Positions 42,628 to 55,698 of a stretch of 64,000 bases of DNA are shown here, piece after piece. The stretch comes from Diadema setosum (taxonomy: Eukaryota > Echinodermata > Echinoidea > Diadematoida > Diadematidae). The position numbers were made by a program, and so were the translations under genes. Each line of letters starts with the position of its first letter. The first letter of the stretch is position 1. The notes under the pieces are model-generated. The model searched no databases. It was not told the origin of the DNA and saw only the letters and a program-made list of their open reading frames with translations. Location of the stretch: positions 868,001 through 932,000 of the forward strand of contig NW_027307651.1 of NCBI RefSeq assembly GCF_964275005.1, written 5' to 3'.

Positions 42628-42869
42628 GTGAACCAGCTCGAGCCTCTTCACTTTTTCGTACAAAAGATACCATGATAAATCTGGGGGGGGGGGAATATAG
42701 AAAATTAGTCAACGATCGAAGTCTGTGGAAAATTAGTTAAGTTGGGTTTGATGATGGTGAATCTTTCAGCAAAATATATGTCATTTGGAAGCTGGACATA
42801 CTATTGTGTATATCAAAGAGGATTACATTTACTTTGGCGTAGATTTAGAAAACTCTACACAGTTTTGAG

Positions 42870-43330
42870 TGGCATAAGCGTAGTCTTTGTAAGAGATTGG
42901 AACTTATGATATCGATTCAGTGAATGCAGCGATGTAATTGAACATATCAGCGAAGCTTGTAGAAATCCGGCAATCTGTTCAAAACTGACAAAATCTTTTA
43001 AACTTCGATGCTGTCGTCGCTTGATAAGTGAATAATGGACAACAATACAGAGAATATAATTATACAAAATTATTGTTTGTTTTTATTGCAATGTACATTA
43101 TTAGTTCCGCCTCTCGATACTTATATATGTTAAAGGTAATATAATCTATTTGTTTTCGGAAAGAGGTACTTAAAGTCAAGTGTTATTTCATTATGTTAGG
43201 AAAATCTACATTTTGAATTTTCTATGTTTTTATACCGTTGTCCATGTGTGACGTAATTGAATATCATAGTCTCCTCATGGAGAAATGGCGTCACCGAAAC
43301 AGCACAATTTGTTAATATGTGTGGGAGAAG
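42870..43330 (+). repeat. Diverged copy of the 36530-36900 repeat
   Basis: Retains cagtgaatgcagcgatgtaa, a gaacatatcag string, a gaaatccggcaatctgttca string and a later segment also seen at 62900-62980 (ttctatgttttt, tgacgta). Confidence 0.5.
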
Positions 43331-46240
43331 GTGATGGGAAGAGGAAAGTATCACAGATGGTTGTATGACTACTGCTAATGTGAAATGTTAAAGACAATGC
43401 CCACAATAAGTATTGGCGATTGGTATATTGGTTACTGACCAGACATTGACCTGCAATCTTAGGTTCTCTACATTCATACTTATGCACATCTGCTATGCCG
43501 CATACGCAACACAACGGAGTGTATAAGAAATGACATTATTATCAAATGAGAGTACTTCGATAACATTTCACAAATATACCACTTAACATTCATTTGAATA
43601 AGTCGTGGCAATTTCCTAACCTATGTAAATGCATGTTTCACTCTAATTACATGGTCTGTGCATGTACAGACCTCGTTCTCTTTGATTGGCATAATCATAC
43701 ATGAATGCATGGATGTCATCTTTGTTACCATGCATTCTTTTCGAACTTTTTCTTAGCAGGTCCCTTCAGTTCTTCTAAGTTTAAGTTCCCTTCATGTTTG
43801 TTACTCATCTACTTTATGCAAATCGTTTCATTCGTTACACTTGTTAAATCAATCAATGTTACACACATCTAAAGTCAGTATTGAGACACAGCAACCATCA
43901 GGATTGGCTCTCTGTGGAGATGACGGATGCCCCGATGCGTGGTTAGTCTGGGGCTGGTTACAATGCCAGGAGGAGGAGGAACTAGCCATGCGACTAGTTG
44001 AAAGCATGATAATAAGCTGAAAAAGACCAATGTTAGAATTTATTAATTTGCATAATTTTCTGATCATTATTGTCCGCTAATCAAAATGGTTGTCGGAATG
44101 CCATCCTGATTGTCCTCTATAGTCCATGGTTTTATCCCTCTGAGTGTGATCTTCGGATGTGCCCTCGCTGTCCTGCTATCGTCAGCATTTTCATTTTGCA
44201 CCCTTTTCCAACTGATTCTCAGGCATGTCTCTCATCAATACACAAAATGATATACTGCCCCAAGGAACGACCATTATTCGCATACAATGTTCGCGCCTGA
44301 CGCGGAAAGAATGCCAAATTGACCATATTTGCCTAAGCGCAATCTTTCCCAATCTTATTTGGGCCCTAGCGGATGCCAGCCCTTATAAGCGGCAGGAGAT
44401 CCGGAATTTTAAGCTGATGCTTACTGTGTCTCTAATGTTGCAACTACCCGATTCATATTTGTGCTTTCATTGAGACCTGTAAGAGCAAGTTTTTTCTAGC
44501 GTAAATGACGTAGAAGGAATACATCAATATATAATTATCATCAAAAATTACTTTGAAGACAAGTTGTAATGGAGGCGTATACAGTGTATGTACATTTTCA
44601 GCTGATGATACCGTCTTGTTATTCATGATTCTCATTGGGATTCGGCAGACAGATGCCTTTAGAATTGGTTCCACACGATTGATATTTGATATTTATTTGT
44701 TTCTGCAATTTCATGACAAATGCATTACACAAACACATTTTTCTTTTGTACAATCATAGATTTTTTTTTAAAGAATGAATAGACTCGGTGAACACAAAAT
44801 ATTGACAATTCTTTAATACAAATTACACTGTACATTGATAATAAAGACAAATAATGTAAAAGTGCAATCTAAGGGGGGTAATTACAGAAAAGGCTGCATC
44901 CTAGAAAGCTTAAGCTTGAAAGCAGAAACAGCCCGGTTGACAAATATAGATGATGTTTATCGAGGGTATAAGTATTGGGGGTGAACGGAGCGTGGGGGCG
45001 GGGAGGGGGTGTGAGATAGATTGCATGTGCTGAGTTACTTACAAATATTTGCCCTCACCACACCATCAGAAATTCTGCACTCATCAGGCTCGTTCTTGTG
45101 CACAGTGATCTGCATTGTTTACTTACCATCATCTTGCAGGCCCATCAAAACTTTTAACACAGTAACGGTCTCTGTTATACTTGTAAAGGCCTATCGATAT
45201 CCTAGACACAGTACCACCATGAGCCAATATCTCTGTGCTGAAAATGCAGGTTTCATTTCTTCCAAACGTGCAACATGAATCCTTTCAGATTTATTCTGCT
45301 TTCAAAGGGAGTACGCCTCAAATCCCATTTCTAATTGGCCATGAAACCAGTGCAAGCAGAAGTCTTGGAGATGATACGATATATGAGTGCCAGTAACGAA
45401 CCCTGAGAGGCTATACGAAATTTATTATTTTTTTTCTTGGTTAATTCAGTTCACAATCATCAGACACTGTTTTCTCTGCATGCAGTAGTGCTTAATACTA
45501 ACCATCCAGTGGACAAGACACGCCCATCTCAATCGTAGTGGTAATGTTGATAAGGAAAAGATAACTTAGGTTATCGAGGATTAGTCCTTATTGTTAATGA
45601 CCACTCAGACAGTCAGATAACTTAATTAGCCGATATTGGGAGTCTTCTAGAAATTTCAAGAAATATGAATGATTGATATTCATTCTTTGTTCAATCTCTG
45701 AAAGCACTTTCAAAACACATTTTCACCATTTGTTAGGTATACATTGCTTTTCCCGTTCATTTTCACACTTTTAAGTATCAATTTCAAAGATTGTTATCAA
45801 TTCAAATTCTTCACGAGAAGCACACGGAATGCAAATCCTAACTTCAAATTAGTCAATTGTCATCGTATGTTTTTTTTTTTTTTGTCACCCATTCTCAAAG
45901 ACAATGCATTCAAAATCGTCAATTTTAATTGAAATTCATCCCGTCGCCCATCACCTGGAAAATGTAAGGATCAAACTTTTCTCTTTTCGCGCAATTTTTG
46001 ATGAATTTTCCAAACATGGAATCGATCTTTTATTGTGAAGGTGAACCAATTCTAAGCAGACCTTATCAGAGAAGATTAAATATACACAGTAAAGACAATG
46101 TTGTGACAACATTTGGACTTGAGCTCTTTTATTTTCTGATCTTATGTTATTGCATCTTCTGTATGAAACAAACTTACTCAACATTGAAAACGGCAAAAAA
46201 TGTCTTTTAATTTTACCTTACATTGAAACGGGCTTAAACT
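43331..46240. other. Intergenic DNA, nothing recognised
   Basis: AT-rich. Several open frames up to 85 codons have no domain, splice or paralogue support. Confidence 0.35.
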
Positions 46241-46244
46241 CTAC

Positions 46245-46730
46245 ACATGCAAAATTGTCTTAAATTAAATGATTCTAAAATTGTGGATCAATGTTTTCGT
46301 TTGCATGACAGTACATAAGCGTTTGTCTCCGTGTGTACTCTGATTAGGGTGTGTTTGTATTTGTGCATGTATGTGTACGTGTATTTATGTGTGTATGTGT
46401 GTGTGTAAATGTGAAAAAAAGTGAACGATTGCAGGAAAAATGAAATAACCAAGAAATCACAACAGAAAAGATATGAGATGAATTTGAAGGAAAATTTGAC
46501 GAAAATGATCGCTTAAAGACGAAACTGTTTTAGCTATTTGATATGTGTGCAGCAAAATGTCTGAAAATGACTTAATTGAATAGACTTTGCTCGAAAATGG
46601 TCGAAAAAAAACAACGAATTTGAAACTAAGATTGCCACATTCCAGATTTCTCGGGACGAAATTAAACTACTAATGTATTAAATTCAATGACAGAAGTTTA
46701 AAAATGAAAGGAAAAAGCTCTATAGAAATT
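46245..46730 (+). repeat. Remnant of a duplicated rolling stone-like intron 1
   Basis: Aligns in order and orientation with the last part of copy C intron 1 (about 57760-58400): agggtgtgtttgt, GT-rich tract, gtgaac-attgcagg, atgaaataaccaagaaatc, ggaaagatatgag-type, aaatgatcgct-aaagacg and gaaatt-aactac words. In copy C the homologous stretch is followed within about 80 bp by exon 2; here no exon follows. Confidence 0.65.
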
Positions 46731-47316
46731 TCGAGTTTTGATAGGCGGCTATATCAGCGGCCATCTTGAAAATCTCAAAGATCTCTTGGATTCAAGAGTT
46801 ACCTCATCGAAATTCTGAAATTTTGTGCCCCATTTACGATGTTGTCTCGTCAAAATTTCAAAGTACAATGATTACACCATGGGCAAAAAATATGCTCCAA
46901 AGCTGCCTGGTGTCGATGTTCCATCAGCAGTAGAAAGCCTTGACAGAACATGAGAGAAAACGAGGAAACCTCAATGTGAGGTACCTGTCAGAATGTGACT
47001 GAATGGGAAAGAGTGTATAAGCCAGTTCGGAGTCAGCTCATGAGCATACTTATGACTGACCTTTCTTTCTTTCTTTTTTCTCAGTCGGTAAGGGGTACGA
47101 AACCCGTTTTCAGAACGACGTTATAATGCATACGCTTTACGTAACAATTCCAGCAATCCTGTTCAAACAAAGAATGAAGTTGCGCTGACCAGATGACCAG
47201 AATAATCAGTTAGTTAACACTTGGGAAGTCGTCTATTTTATTATTTTGCATTGAATGTATTAACAATCTCCTTCAGTGATATTGATATTGAAAGTGATAT
47301 ATGTGATGTATACAAT
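46731..47316. other. Anonymous DNA
   Basis: Nothing recognised between the intron remnant and the 5.08-kb element. Confidence 0.3.
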
Positions 47317-50300
47317 ATATGAAGAGTTTGTTTGCAAAAACCGATAAGTCCATATTTGCCAAATGGAGATATTTGCGATTAAAGGTCAAGAAAAATAAAG
47401 AGAATAATAAGAAAAATTTTTGCTTCTTTTGACCACAACTTCAAAAATGTACCTTTATATGTAGTGACCAGTATATCATTTAAAAGGTATTATTTTGTAC
47501 TTTATGACAGAGACTGTACTTCAAAATCTTCAAAATTGGACTTAGCAGTTCGGCCGTCAGATGGTAAAACGGTCTAACTCGAAAATTTGACTTTTTGAGT
47601 TAAGTTCACTTTCCGGGATATGTGAGGGTGCTCTTTCCAATGGTGCTATCGAGAAAATCCCATCATGTCTTGTTTTAGAGATAATTTCCGCTATCTTGGT
47701 ACTTTTTTGTATTTTTCCTTCAGATTTGATGGTAAAACGGTCTATCTTTGAGTTAGCCCATTGTCGGTAATATCGTTTGGAGGTAAAACGAGCTATCTTT
47801 TACATAAACCTTTTAACCTTCTTAAGTGAGATTTTTTGATCATCGCTGTCAGATGGTAAAATGATCTATCTTCGAGTTAGACCAATTTACCACCTCACGG
47901 CCGCGCGCTGCTTGTATACGTGTGCGTACATCGTCTACAGGTAAAAATCTCTCGCGGGACTAAAATGTTGGAACAGTCGTTGAGTTGGAGACGTGGTGAC
48001 TGAAAAGGGGACTATTTCCTCGAATGTAAGTAAATTAGTAAATAAATACATAGTTCTCTACTGCACTGCATAAGGGAACTTTTAAATTTGTTTTGATCTA
48101 ACAGTTAGATATATAACTTTGATTTGAGATTTGGTATAAAATATCAAGGTTCAAGCGCTAGTAGAATCTAACGTATAGGCCGATGCCTTATGACTGCATT
48201 TCGCACCGATCCAGCGGGCATGCCTACCAACCCCCGGGCCGCCACCCGACCGTGCCGGCGGTGTGGAACACCGATTATTCCGTAAGGCACGTCTTGACAC
48301 GGTGCGAAAAGAGGCCTTGCTTGAGGTTTACGTCTAGATTTAGGTGTCTTGTTCGATCTAAGGTTTCTAATCTATGGCCTCATCACATGCAGTTAGACTG
48401 AATCCTCGTCTAACGTTAGGTCTATGGGATCTAACGATTACACTCTCTTTAACTCTGGACATTAGCTATCGTTAGGGGTTAGAATGTGTTAACTGTTAGG
48501 TGAATTAGGGCTCTACGCCTGTTGGTGTTAAGTGTTATGCCAAAACAATTATTCAATCGAGCTAACCGTTAGGCCTTAATCACAATGAACTTAACACCTA
48601 ACGTTAGCACATTAGCAGTTGTATACCGTAGACAGTACAGGCCCACCCTATTAGGCCTACTATTAACGTTAGATGTACACTGTATTTGTAGGGCTAACGT
48701 TAGAGCCAGGTCCAGGGCAAGAGACTGTGCATAGTCTATACAGAAGGTACCGTATAGCGTAGTGCTCTAACGCTAGATCTACTATTACTAACGTTTAGAG
48801 TCTAATCAAATATAGTACTCACCCTAGTTAGACCTGTATAATTATTATAAAATCTAACGAGTCTTAAGTAGAAATAGCTGGCGTCTAGTCAAAATCTGGG
48901 CCACTGATTCTACCTAACGTTAGAGGCTTCTAGTAACCTTACGCTAGTATATAATGGCAGTTTTATTGTAAGACCCAGCCTACCGTTAGATAGACCTAAG
49001 TTTAGACATCTAGACCCTCTTGAGGTTCTAAAATCTATGCATAAATGATACATATTATACATCTAACGTTAGGCTAACTTTGCTCCATAAAAGTAAGAGT
49101 TCACGTTAAATCTAACATTTCTAGATCTTGATCTGAATAGAATATCCTAACATTAGCTCTGAACGTTAGCACTAATTAATACTAGTCTCTAGAGTAGAGG
49201 TCTGCCAGATTGGAATGTCTTTTTTTTTTTGGGGGGGGGGGGTCAACAAAAGGGAAGTGAACTTTGCCTTTCTTCATCAGATGGAGGAAAATATATGACA
49301 TGTTGGTCAGAAAAAAAAACCTGCACATTAAAGTGCTTAAAAAGAGAAAACTTCACAAAAGAACAGTTGCTGAATCTGAAAGGAAATAGCACAGAGCATG
49401 TTTTTTTTTTTCTAGTTTAAGATATATAAGACATCAGTAAAAGGTTCCAACCCAAACACCAAGTACAAGAAGTAGTGAAAAGAATATGATCTGGTCAAGA
49501 TGTATGTTTTTCCAGTTGTTTTGTTTTGTTTTTTCTTTTTTCACATGTGCCATAATTGTCATGATGTTAGTAATACTAAATATAATTTATGTTAGCTATT
49601 CAGGGCCCCAGCAATGTATTCTGGTACTTGGGATAAGGGAAAGTATTAGAGGGAAGCATTACCCACATGTTTTGGAGAGGTGATTTTTTTTTCTTCACTG
49701 AGAGAGGAATGCTCAGTACAGATATCTTATCGCACTGGTCTGCAGAACACAAAAATAATATCAGACTAAAGGTAGAATTTTAAAATTCTGGCAGTCACCA
49801 TTCTAATTTAGTTATACAGTGACGAAAGTTCAATGCAACAGCGTACAGTCATAATTAGCTAGGATATGTAACCAGAAACTGTGAAAAAGATAGAGATATT
49901 GAAATATCGCCTAAAGAGAAAATTTTGTTTTTCTAACTGGTGTAACGTTTGTGATGGTGGACACATAGCATACGTCACATTAAACAAATAGAGTTTATCA
50001 ATGCAGTTAATGTAGTCAGTGCAATTTGTATTGTTGATTTTCAAAGTCTTTGGATGTATGTCACAGACATTTGTTCATGATAAAAAAAAATCACTGAGGA
50101 CTCATTCTTTCATTTAAGAAGATTGCTTTCAGATGGAATTTTTGTTTTTGTTTTTAGATGTCCACAAATCGAGACTGAGGTTCTTTACCTTCCAAAACGA
50201 AATAAATAAAAAGCATTTTGATAACCAACAACATAGATGTCAAGTGCTGCTTTTCTAGTAAATGTGCGCTGATGGCAAATCATTATTAAAAAAAAAGAAA

Positions 50301-52402
50301 GAGAGAAATTGCTTCGTTTACTGTTTACTGTATTTCATTGTGTGTTGATATAGTCCGTAAACGCAGTTTGAGACGATGGTTGCGAGCGTGATGTGCACAT
50401 TGTGTAATACGTTTTGTTGGTTGACTGGGAATTTAGAGTGTTTATGATAACTGAAATGATTTTTTTTTTTAATCACAAAGATGTGATAATATAGAACACA
50501 CACGCAAAAAAAAAAAAAAAACCACAATCGAATTGCAAACAAACCATTTGTTACATGACTGTCTGCTCCAAGGTCATAGAACTTGGCCAAGGATAAATAT
50601 TATAGACTCGATGATTTAACCGACTTAATGATGGGAAGGGGAAATGAGGCTGTTATTGCATTGTTCGCATTTCATTTCTACTTCCTTTTTACTTGTTGTT
50701 TTCTCTCTTTTTTTGAGGGTGATATTTGCCTTATTATTTCACACAAATATCTAGGATACATATATGATATTCTTATGTCGCCGAATAATTGTGCGTTCCA
50801 AACAACGCTCATGTAAACAATCAATCATAAAAGAAACATTTAGTAAGTTTTCTGCGGGAGGATAGATCAAAATTAAATGCAAACACCTCGCCTTAGAACA
50901 TTACAAATGTAAAAGTGCTTTCGTGCCTATCCCTTGCAGGGCTGCGTTTCAGGGCCCGAGAATGCAAACTATATAGTATTGTATTGATAACCATGAATTC
51001 CCAAGCTTCTCGGGGGGGGGGGGGGGGGAGGTTGAGTATGCAGGATGGGAGATTTGGTACCGTAATTTTGCCAAGTAAAACGTGATTTGTTATCACGGTT
51101 TCCATGACAACCATTTCCAAACATAGTAAGCAATCTATATATAACTGGTATAAGCAGGTTTCATTGTTAAACAGATTAGTAAGATTAATACATTTCTCAC
51201 ACACACATACAAAAACATGTTTCAACACTTCTACGTTTTAAAATCATGAATATTTGAAATTTTCTGGGAGTGACCTAAATGATCAGTTGCCATGGTAACA
51301 ACATTACTGACCAGCCCTCTTTGTATTTTTTTTTCTGGCAAATAAGCACATTTCAGTCATATCAAGGTGTCACAAAGGGTTTTTGCAGTCAGCTATCCAA
51401 CCTGTCCATTGATTTCGCCGATTATGTAAGATAAGTATACCTACACGCACTATACCATGTACAATATATGTGGGCCTACGCTATACATTCGATTTTCCAT
51501 TCAAAATGCGCGTCCAGTAAAAAATACATCGTCCCATTTAGGATAACATAAAACGAGTTATCTTTCGCCTTATCTTATAATTTCTTTGCTGCATAAGATA
51601 TCAGAACATATATTATATTTCGAACAAATAAAAACGTTTGAATAGACTGATTTCGGTAGTTTAAAAAAAAACAACTGAAATATTGGTAGATTCTGCAAAG
51701 TAAAATTTTAAGTAAATCACGGTTTTATGTTTCATTGCGCCATATATGTGCGTGTAATATTCTACTTTCAAATGTATATTAGTTAGGTTCTACACTTTAA
51801 ATGGAAGATAACACATTTCTAGTTTAAAAGGTACTTATAAACTATTATTTTTTTCGATAAAAAAGTAAAAATCTTGATTTTTTTTTTGATATTTTTTCAA
51901 ATTTTTGGCTAAAAAAGGCATTTTTCGGCAAAAACGCGCTTGACATCCGGCCGTACGCTAAACTTCAGTATTTTTGCAAAACTTTCATCTGGGAAGAAAG
52001 ACCACTTTAAAACCACAAGATAAAACGGTAAAATGGTCTAACTATAAAAGATAGACCATTTTACCATAGTATGGCAATAGTGTCTGTGGTCTATCTAGAA
52101 GATAGACCATTTTACCATCTTATGATGTGTAGCGGAGTGTATACATGTGCTGTGGTTAAACAGTCTATCTGCACAAAAATCTCATTTATTTTATAATTAA
52201 AACCCCAAATACGCACAAAATTCTTCAGTTATCAGTGTTTGATATGCTTCTTCTTGTCCCATTGCTAAAAAATGCATTATACCCATCTCGTAAAAAAGCT
52301 CAAACCTCTAAACTTTAAAGTCATTTTTCTCAGAACAGCAATTTTCGAGATAGACCGTTTTACCATCTGACGGCCGAGTTTTTGCGAACAAACTCTTCAT
52401 AT
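47317..52402. mobile_element. 5.08-kb TIR element, GAAGAGTTTGTT family, ATAT duplication
   Basis: Element 47321-52398 has ends gaagagtttgtttgcaaaaa and the complement gaagagtttgttcgcaaaaa, flanked by ATAT on both sides. Its first 140 bp match the 174-bp MITE at 21281. Subterminal inverted blocks carry cggccgtcagatggtaaaac at both ends and about nine copies of a ggtaaaacggtctatct word. The middle includes a TAACGTTA-rich kilobase, homopolymers (T10-G12 near 49220, G17 near 51013) and anonymous AT-rich DNA. No transposase was recognised. Confidence 0.7.
48160..49175. repeat. TAACGTTA-rich kilobase
   Basis: At least six exact copies of the palindrome TAACGTTA (near 48404, 48600, 48663, 48692, 48915, 49061) plus a dozen variants (taacgctag, aacgttag, ctaacga). 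This is far above chance for an 8-mer. No tandem period is obvious. Confidence 0.65.
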
Positions 52403-52406
52403 ATTA

Positions 52407-52440
<34 letters not shown>
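52403..52440. repeat. (AT)n microsatellite
   Basis: AT run just outside the 5.08-kb element; the element probably inserted into it. Confidence 0.9.
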
Positions 52441-52444
<4 letters not shown>

Positions 52445-52513
52445 TGCTTCAAAATTGTCCTAAAATGCGAGTTATGAACAGAGACAAACAATGTAAAAGT
52501 GTTTAATCAGTAT

Positions 52514-53205
52514 AATTGTGACAGTGCACCTCAAAACAAACAAAAAGTCGCCAGACATGAATTTTTAGTTAAGACCATATTCTGAAAAAGTTGACTTTAA
52601 GCTTTAAAATGATGTATAACTCAAATCAAATGGACTCTCCTAACCTATCTAAATATTGGAAAGAAAGCACAACCTCAGGAAAAGTGTGAACTGAGAAAAG
52701 AGGCTATGAAGTACAGTGCCTATTCAAGCGCTTAATACCAAACCGTGCTGGCTGTGCGATGAATGGGACAAAAAACAGGAAGTAAACCACCGGAGTAACA
52801 ACAATGAAGGGATTATTAGATTAAACTGAAATTAGGCATGCCTCATTTACACATTCTGTCCATAATCAATGCCAACTTTCAAAGCAGTAGCATTATCCTT
52901 TCAAAAGTTAATAGAGTTGAAAGTGAAGAGTGTGGACAAGGTTTTTCAGAAATGAAAAAGGGATTCTGAAGACACACCTAATCACACTATTCTATCAAAA
53001 ATGTTCGAGATAAGCTGCTTAAAAACACACTTTCCTGCCCGTTTTATGATACCAAATTCTAGCATAATGTAAAAGAAGACCCGCTTTTTCAGAAAATATG
53101 AAAAAGTCAAGTTCGGCTATGTTGACCCATTTTACTTGTTTTCAGTCCTCACGCAAAATCAGTGTGTGCGACTTTATGTTCGTTTTGAGGTGCACGGTCA
53201 CAATT
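52514..53205. mobile_element. 684-bp TIR element, GTGAC..GTCAC, AATT duplication
   Basis: Element 52518-53201 has ends gtgacagtgcacctcaaaac and the complement gtgaccgtgcacctcaaaac, both continuing (a/g)aaca(a/t)aaagtcgc. AATT lies on both sides. No transposase. A truncated relative lies at 3190-3660. Confidence 0.85.
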
Positions 53206-54412
53206 AATGATAAGTATTGTTAAATATGCAAAACGTGAACAATATTCTAATGAATTTTTTTCTAGAATAAACCGTCTACCTTTATCGTTAATTGAGAAAA
53301 GAAAATAGTGATATTCTTATTCTCGTGGCTTTATTGGGATACTTTATATGGTTGGATGTTTTGTGTAACAGCTGGACTAAACATATGCATCGAACGTGAT
53401 AACTCCCTTTGTTTGATCTTTTTTTCAATCACTGCTCCACATGGTCAAGAGTGACTTTAAATGTGGAGCAACAAACAAAATGATAATAATGGTCAAAATG
53501 CTCAGCGCAGCATGTTTCCTGCAAACAGTGCTGTCGTTGCCGCCGGTAGCATAAACCCCTTTCATACCGGACGCTGAAGAGTGGATGACGTCCAGAGGCC
53601 GACCACTGTTCACCCTAGACCACTGTTGGTGAATGAAACGTAACCTGAAAGAGACATCCTGGTGAGCAGTTTAGACGATAAGCATGATAAGTGTGGACGA
53701 ACAGTGGACGAACAGTGGAGAACACTGCTTGTCGTTCCGGAATGAAAGGTCTCCGCATGAACACCCAGGACGTCGACAGGAACCAGAAATCCTAGAACGT
53801 GGCCGTTAGCGCGTACTTTGTATCACTTACCTACGCTGGAAAAAAAAAAAAACAACCAAATAGACAAATCAACAAACAAACATCTTACACACAATTTAGT
53901 GCACAGTATGCATGAAATAATAGCGTATATAGACAATGAAAATAAAATCAGTGATGACGCTATTGATAATTTAATAATCAAGAAGTTTGATTTTCACCTT
54001 TTAATGTTTAAGGCTCTACTTCATATTTTGAATTGATTTTCAGGGTATAATGAGCTGCATTACCAACAAAGGGATTTTATTTGAAGAATTCACTATATAG
54101 CCGAGGTATACAGAGCTCACTTGAACGCACTCAAGCATACTATAAAACTGTATGAAAACTGTATAAAACTGTAACTGCATAGTATAAAGCTGTGCTCTAC
54201 CAGAACCTCGTGTTAATACTGGAATCAAAACCGAGACGTTCTGTTTAGAGTGCGCTCGGCTGACGTCAGGAGGAGTTTGGTGTGAAAGCGGTAATAGAGT
54301 AACACAGCGTTACATACAACCTAGAGAAGTACAGGTGTATAGTAGGATATACTGTGGGACGCACCATATCCTCTTGTTTTACCAAAGTAGGGTAATAAAG
54401 TAGATCTTCATA
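53206..54412 (+). other. Upstream region of copy C
   Basis: Contains three TATAAA strings (about 54141, 54163 and 54182) 230-270 bp before the ATG that could act as TATA boxes. Otherwise anonymous. Confidence 0.35.
54140..54190 (+). promoter_or_regulatory. Possible TATA cluster of copy C
   Basis: Three TATAAA words within 50 bp upstream of the copy C start codon. No transcription start can be fixed. Confidence 0.25.
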
Positions 54413-54565
54413 ATGACATCGCAAGGAAGTCCAGTATTTGGGGACTCATCACCGACCATGCAGACGACCACAAATAGTCAAGATGAGATCAGAAAGTGGT
54501 ATTCCGTCCAATGGACGGACTTCGAACTTTGTTGCAGACGACTTAGGGACGTGTCCACGCCACAC
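54413..54565 (+). CDS. Copy C exon 1
   Basis: 51 codons, a hydrophilic Ser/Thr-rich N-terminus then KWYSVQWTDFELCCRRLRDV and STPH. Donor CAC|GTGAGT, phase 0. Probably cytoplasmic. Confidence 0.85.
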
Positions 54566-55622
54566 GTGAGTATGAGGTGGTAGCTGTTATAGAACTACAA
54601 TGATTAAACTCTACAATGAAAACATGAATTTTATCAGCTAAATTTCACAAAAAAACGAATATTGTTTCTCATTTTGATGTTGAAGACGGAACGTATACAG
54701 TAAGAGAATTAAAGTTAAAGAATCGTGAAAACGACTGCTAAATGACAAGCATATAACTTTGAGGCATGCTGGATAGCGCTGATGTTCTATTATTGTAAGT
54801 GATAACTTTTGTTTACTGAGCTATTATACTGTTGATCACAGTGATGAACACTTCAAAGCTGGAAGTGTCTTTACATGTCTTTATCGATGTTTCGTGTTAT
54901 TTTCATGATTCCACGTTTCTGAATTGTCTTTTAATTTACTTAGCTACAATGAATAACTGTTGGGTGTTTTTCATGTTAATATGAGTAGAAGTAATGAATT
55001 TGTACTTTTGCCTATGGATATAGCTGGAATTGATGCATGGGGAAGCTAAAGAGAAATGCGATGCTCTTGAATATGGTTTCAGGAAAACATTTAGATAACT
55101 AGGCTTTGTTGATGTCCCGTGATCGGATGCTGATGAGGAAATAACACTTTTCATATTTTTTTCCCCTCATCGAAAGTATTTTCTTGGTTTCCAGCCATAT
55201 TTGTAGCGGATAGTGAAGCTGTTGTTATTGTCTAGAAAGCTGGAATGATTAATCTGGCGTTATTTCACTGATATTTCATTTCGTTATTCTTCTTATAGCA
55301 TTTTGCTGTATTTAACTACATGGATTATCGTTATAACAGGAGTCGCCTGCATCTTGAAGTGCCCTGAGAAAGCAATATTCATATATCAATTATTCATAAT
55401 TCCTTACCATGGACTCAGAAAGATGATATTAAATCATCAACAAATTTTATAGAAATGATACACGAAGCGGCTAAATTTATAAATGCTTCGGTTTTCACAA
55501 TATGTAACATGCATGTTTTGTGTATTTTTGAAAATGTGTATCCTTTTGGCACACATTGATGGGTTCATCACACATATCCAGACATCCAGTTTGAAGTTTC
55601 GATAAAAAAGCAATCATATATA

Positions 55623-55698
<76 letters not shown>

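Noticed and set aside
44553-44759. FSADDTVLLF resembling a reverse transcriptase FADD box
   Set aside because: No supporting motif before or after; likely chance.
48183-48401. HVLTRCEK-like stretch with C-R-R-C-G in another frame, reminiscent of a LINE C-terminal Cys motif
   Set aside because: Too short, split over frames, and with no neighbouring reverse transcriptase.
49229-49420. Possible exon after ttcttcatcag near 49280 (MTCWSEKKTC...)
   Set aside because: Low-complexity flanks, no donor in a matching phase, no family recognised.
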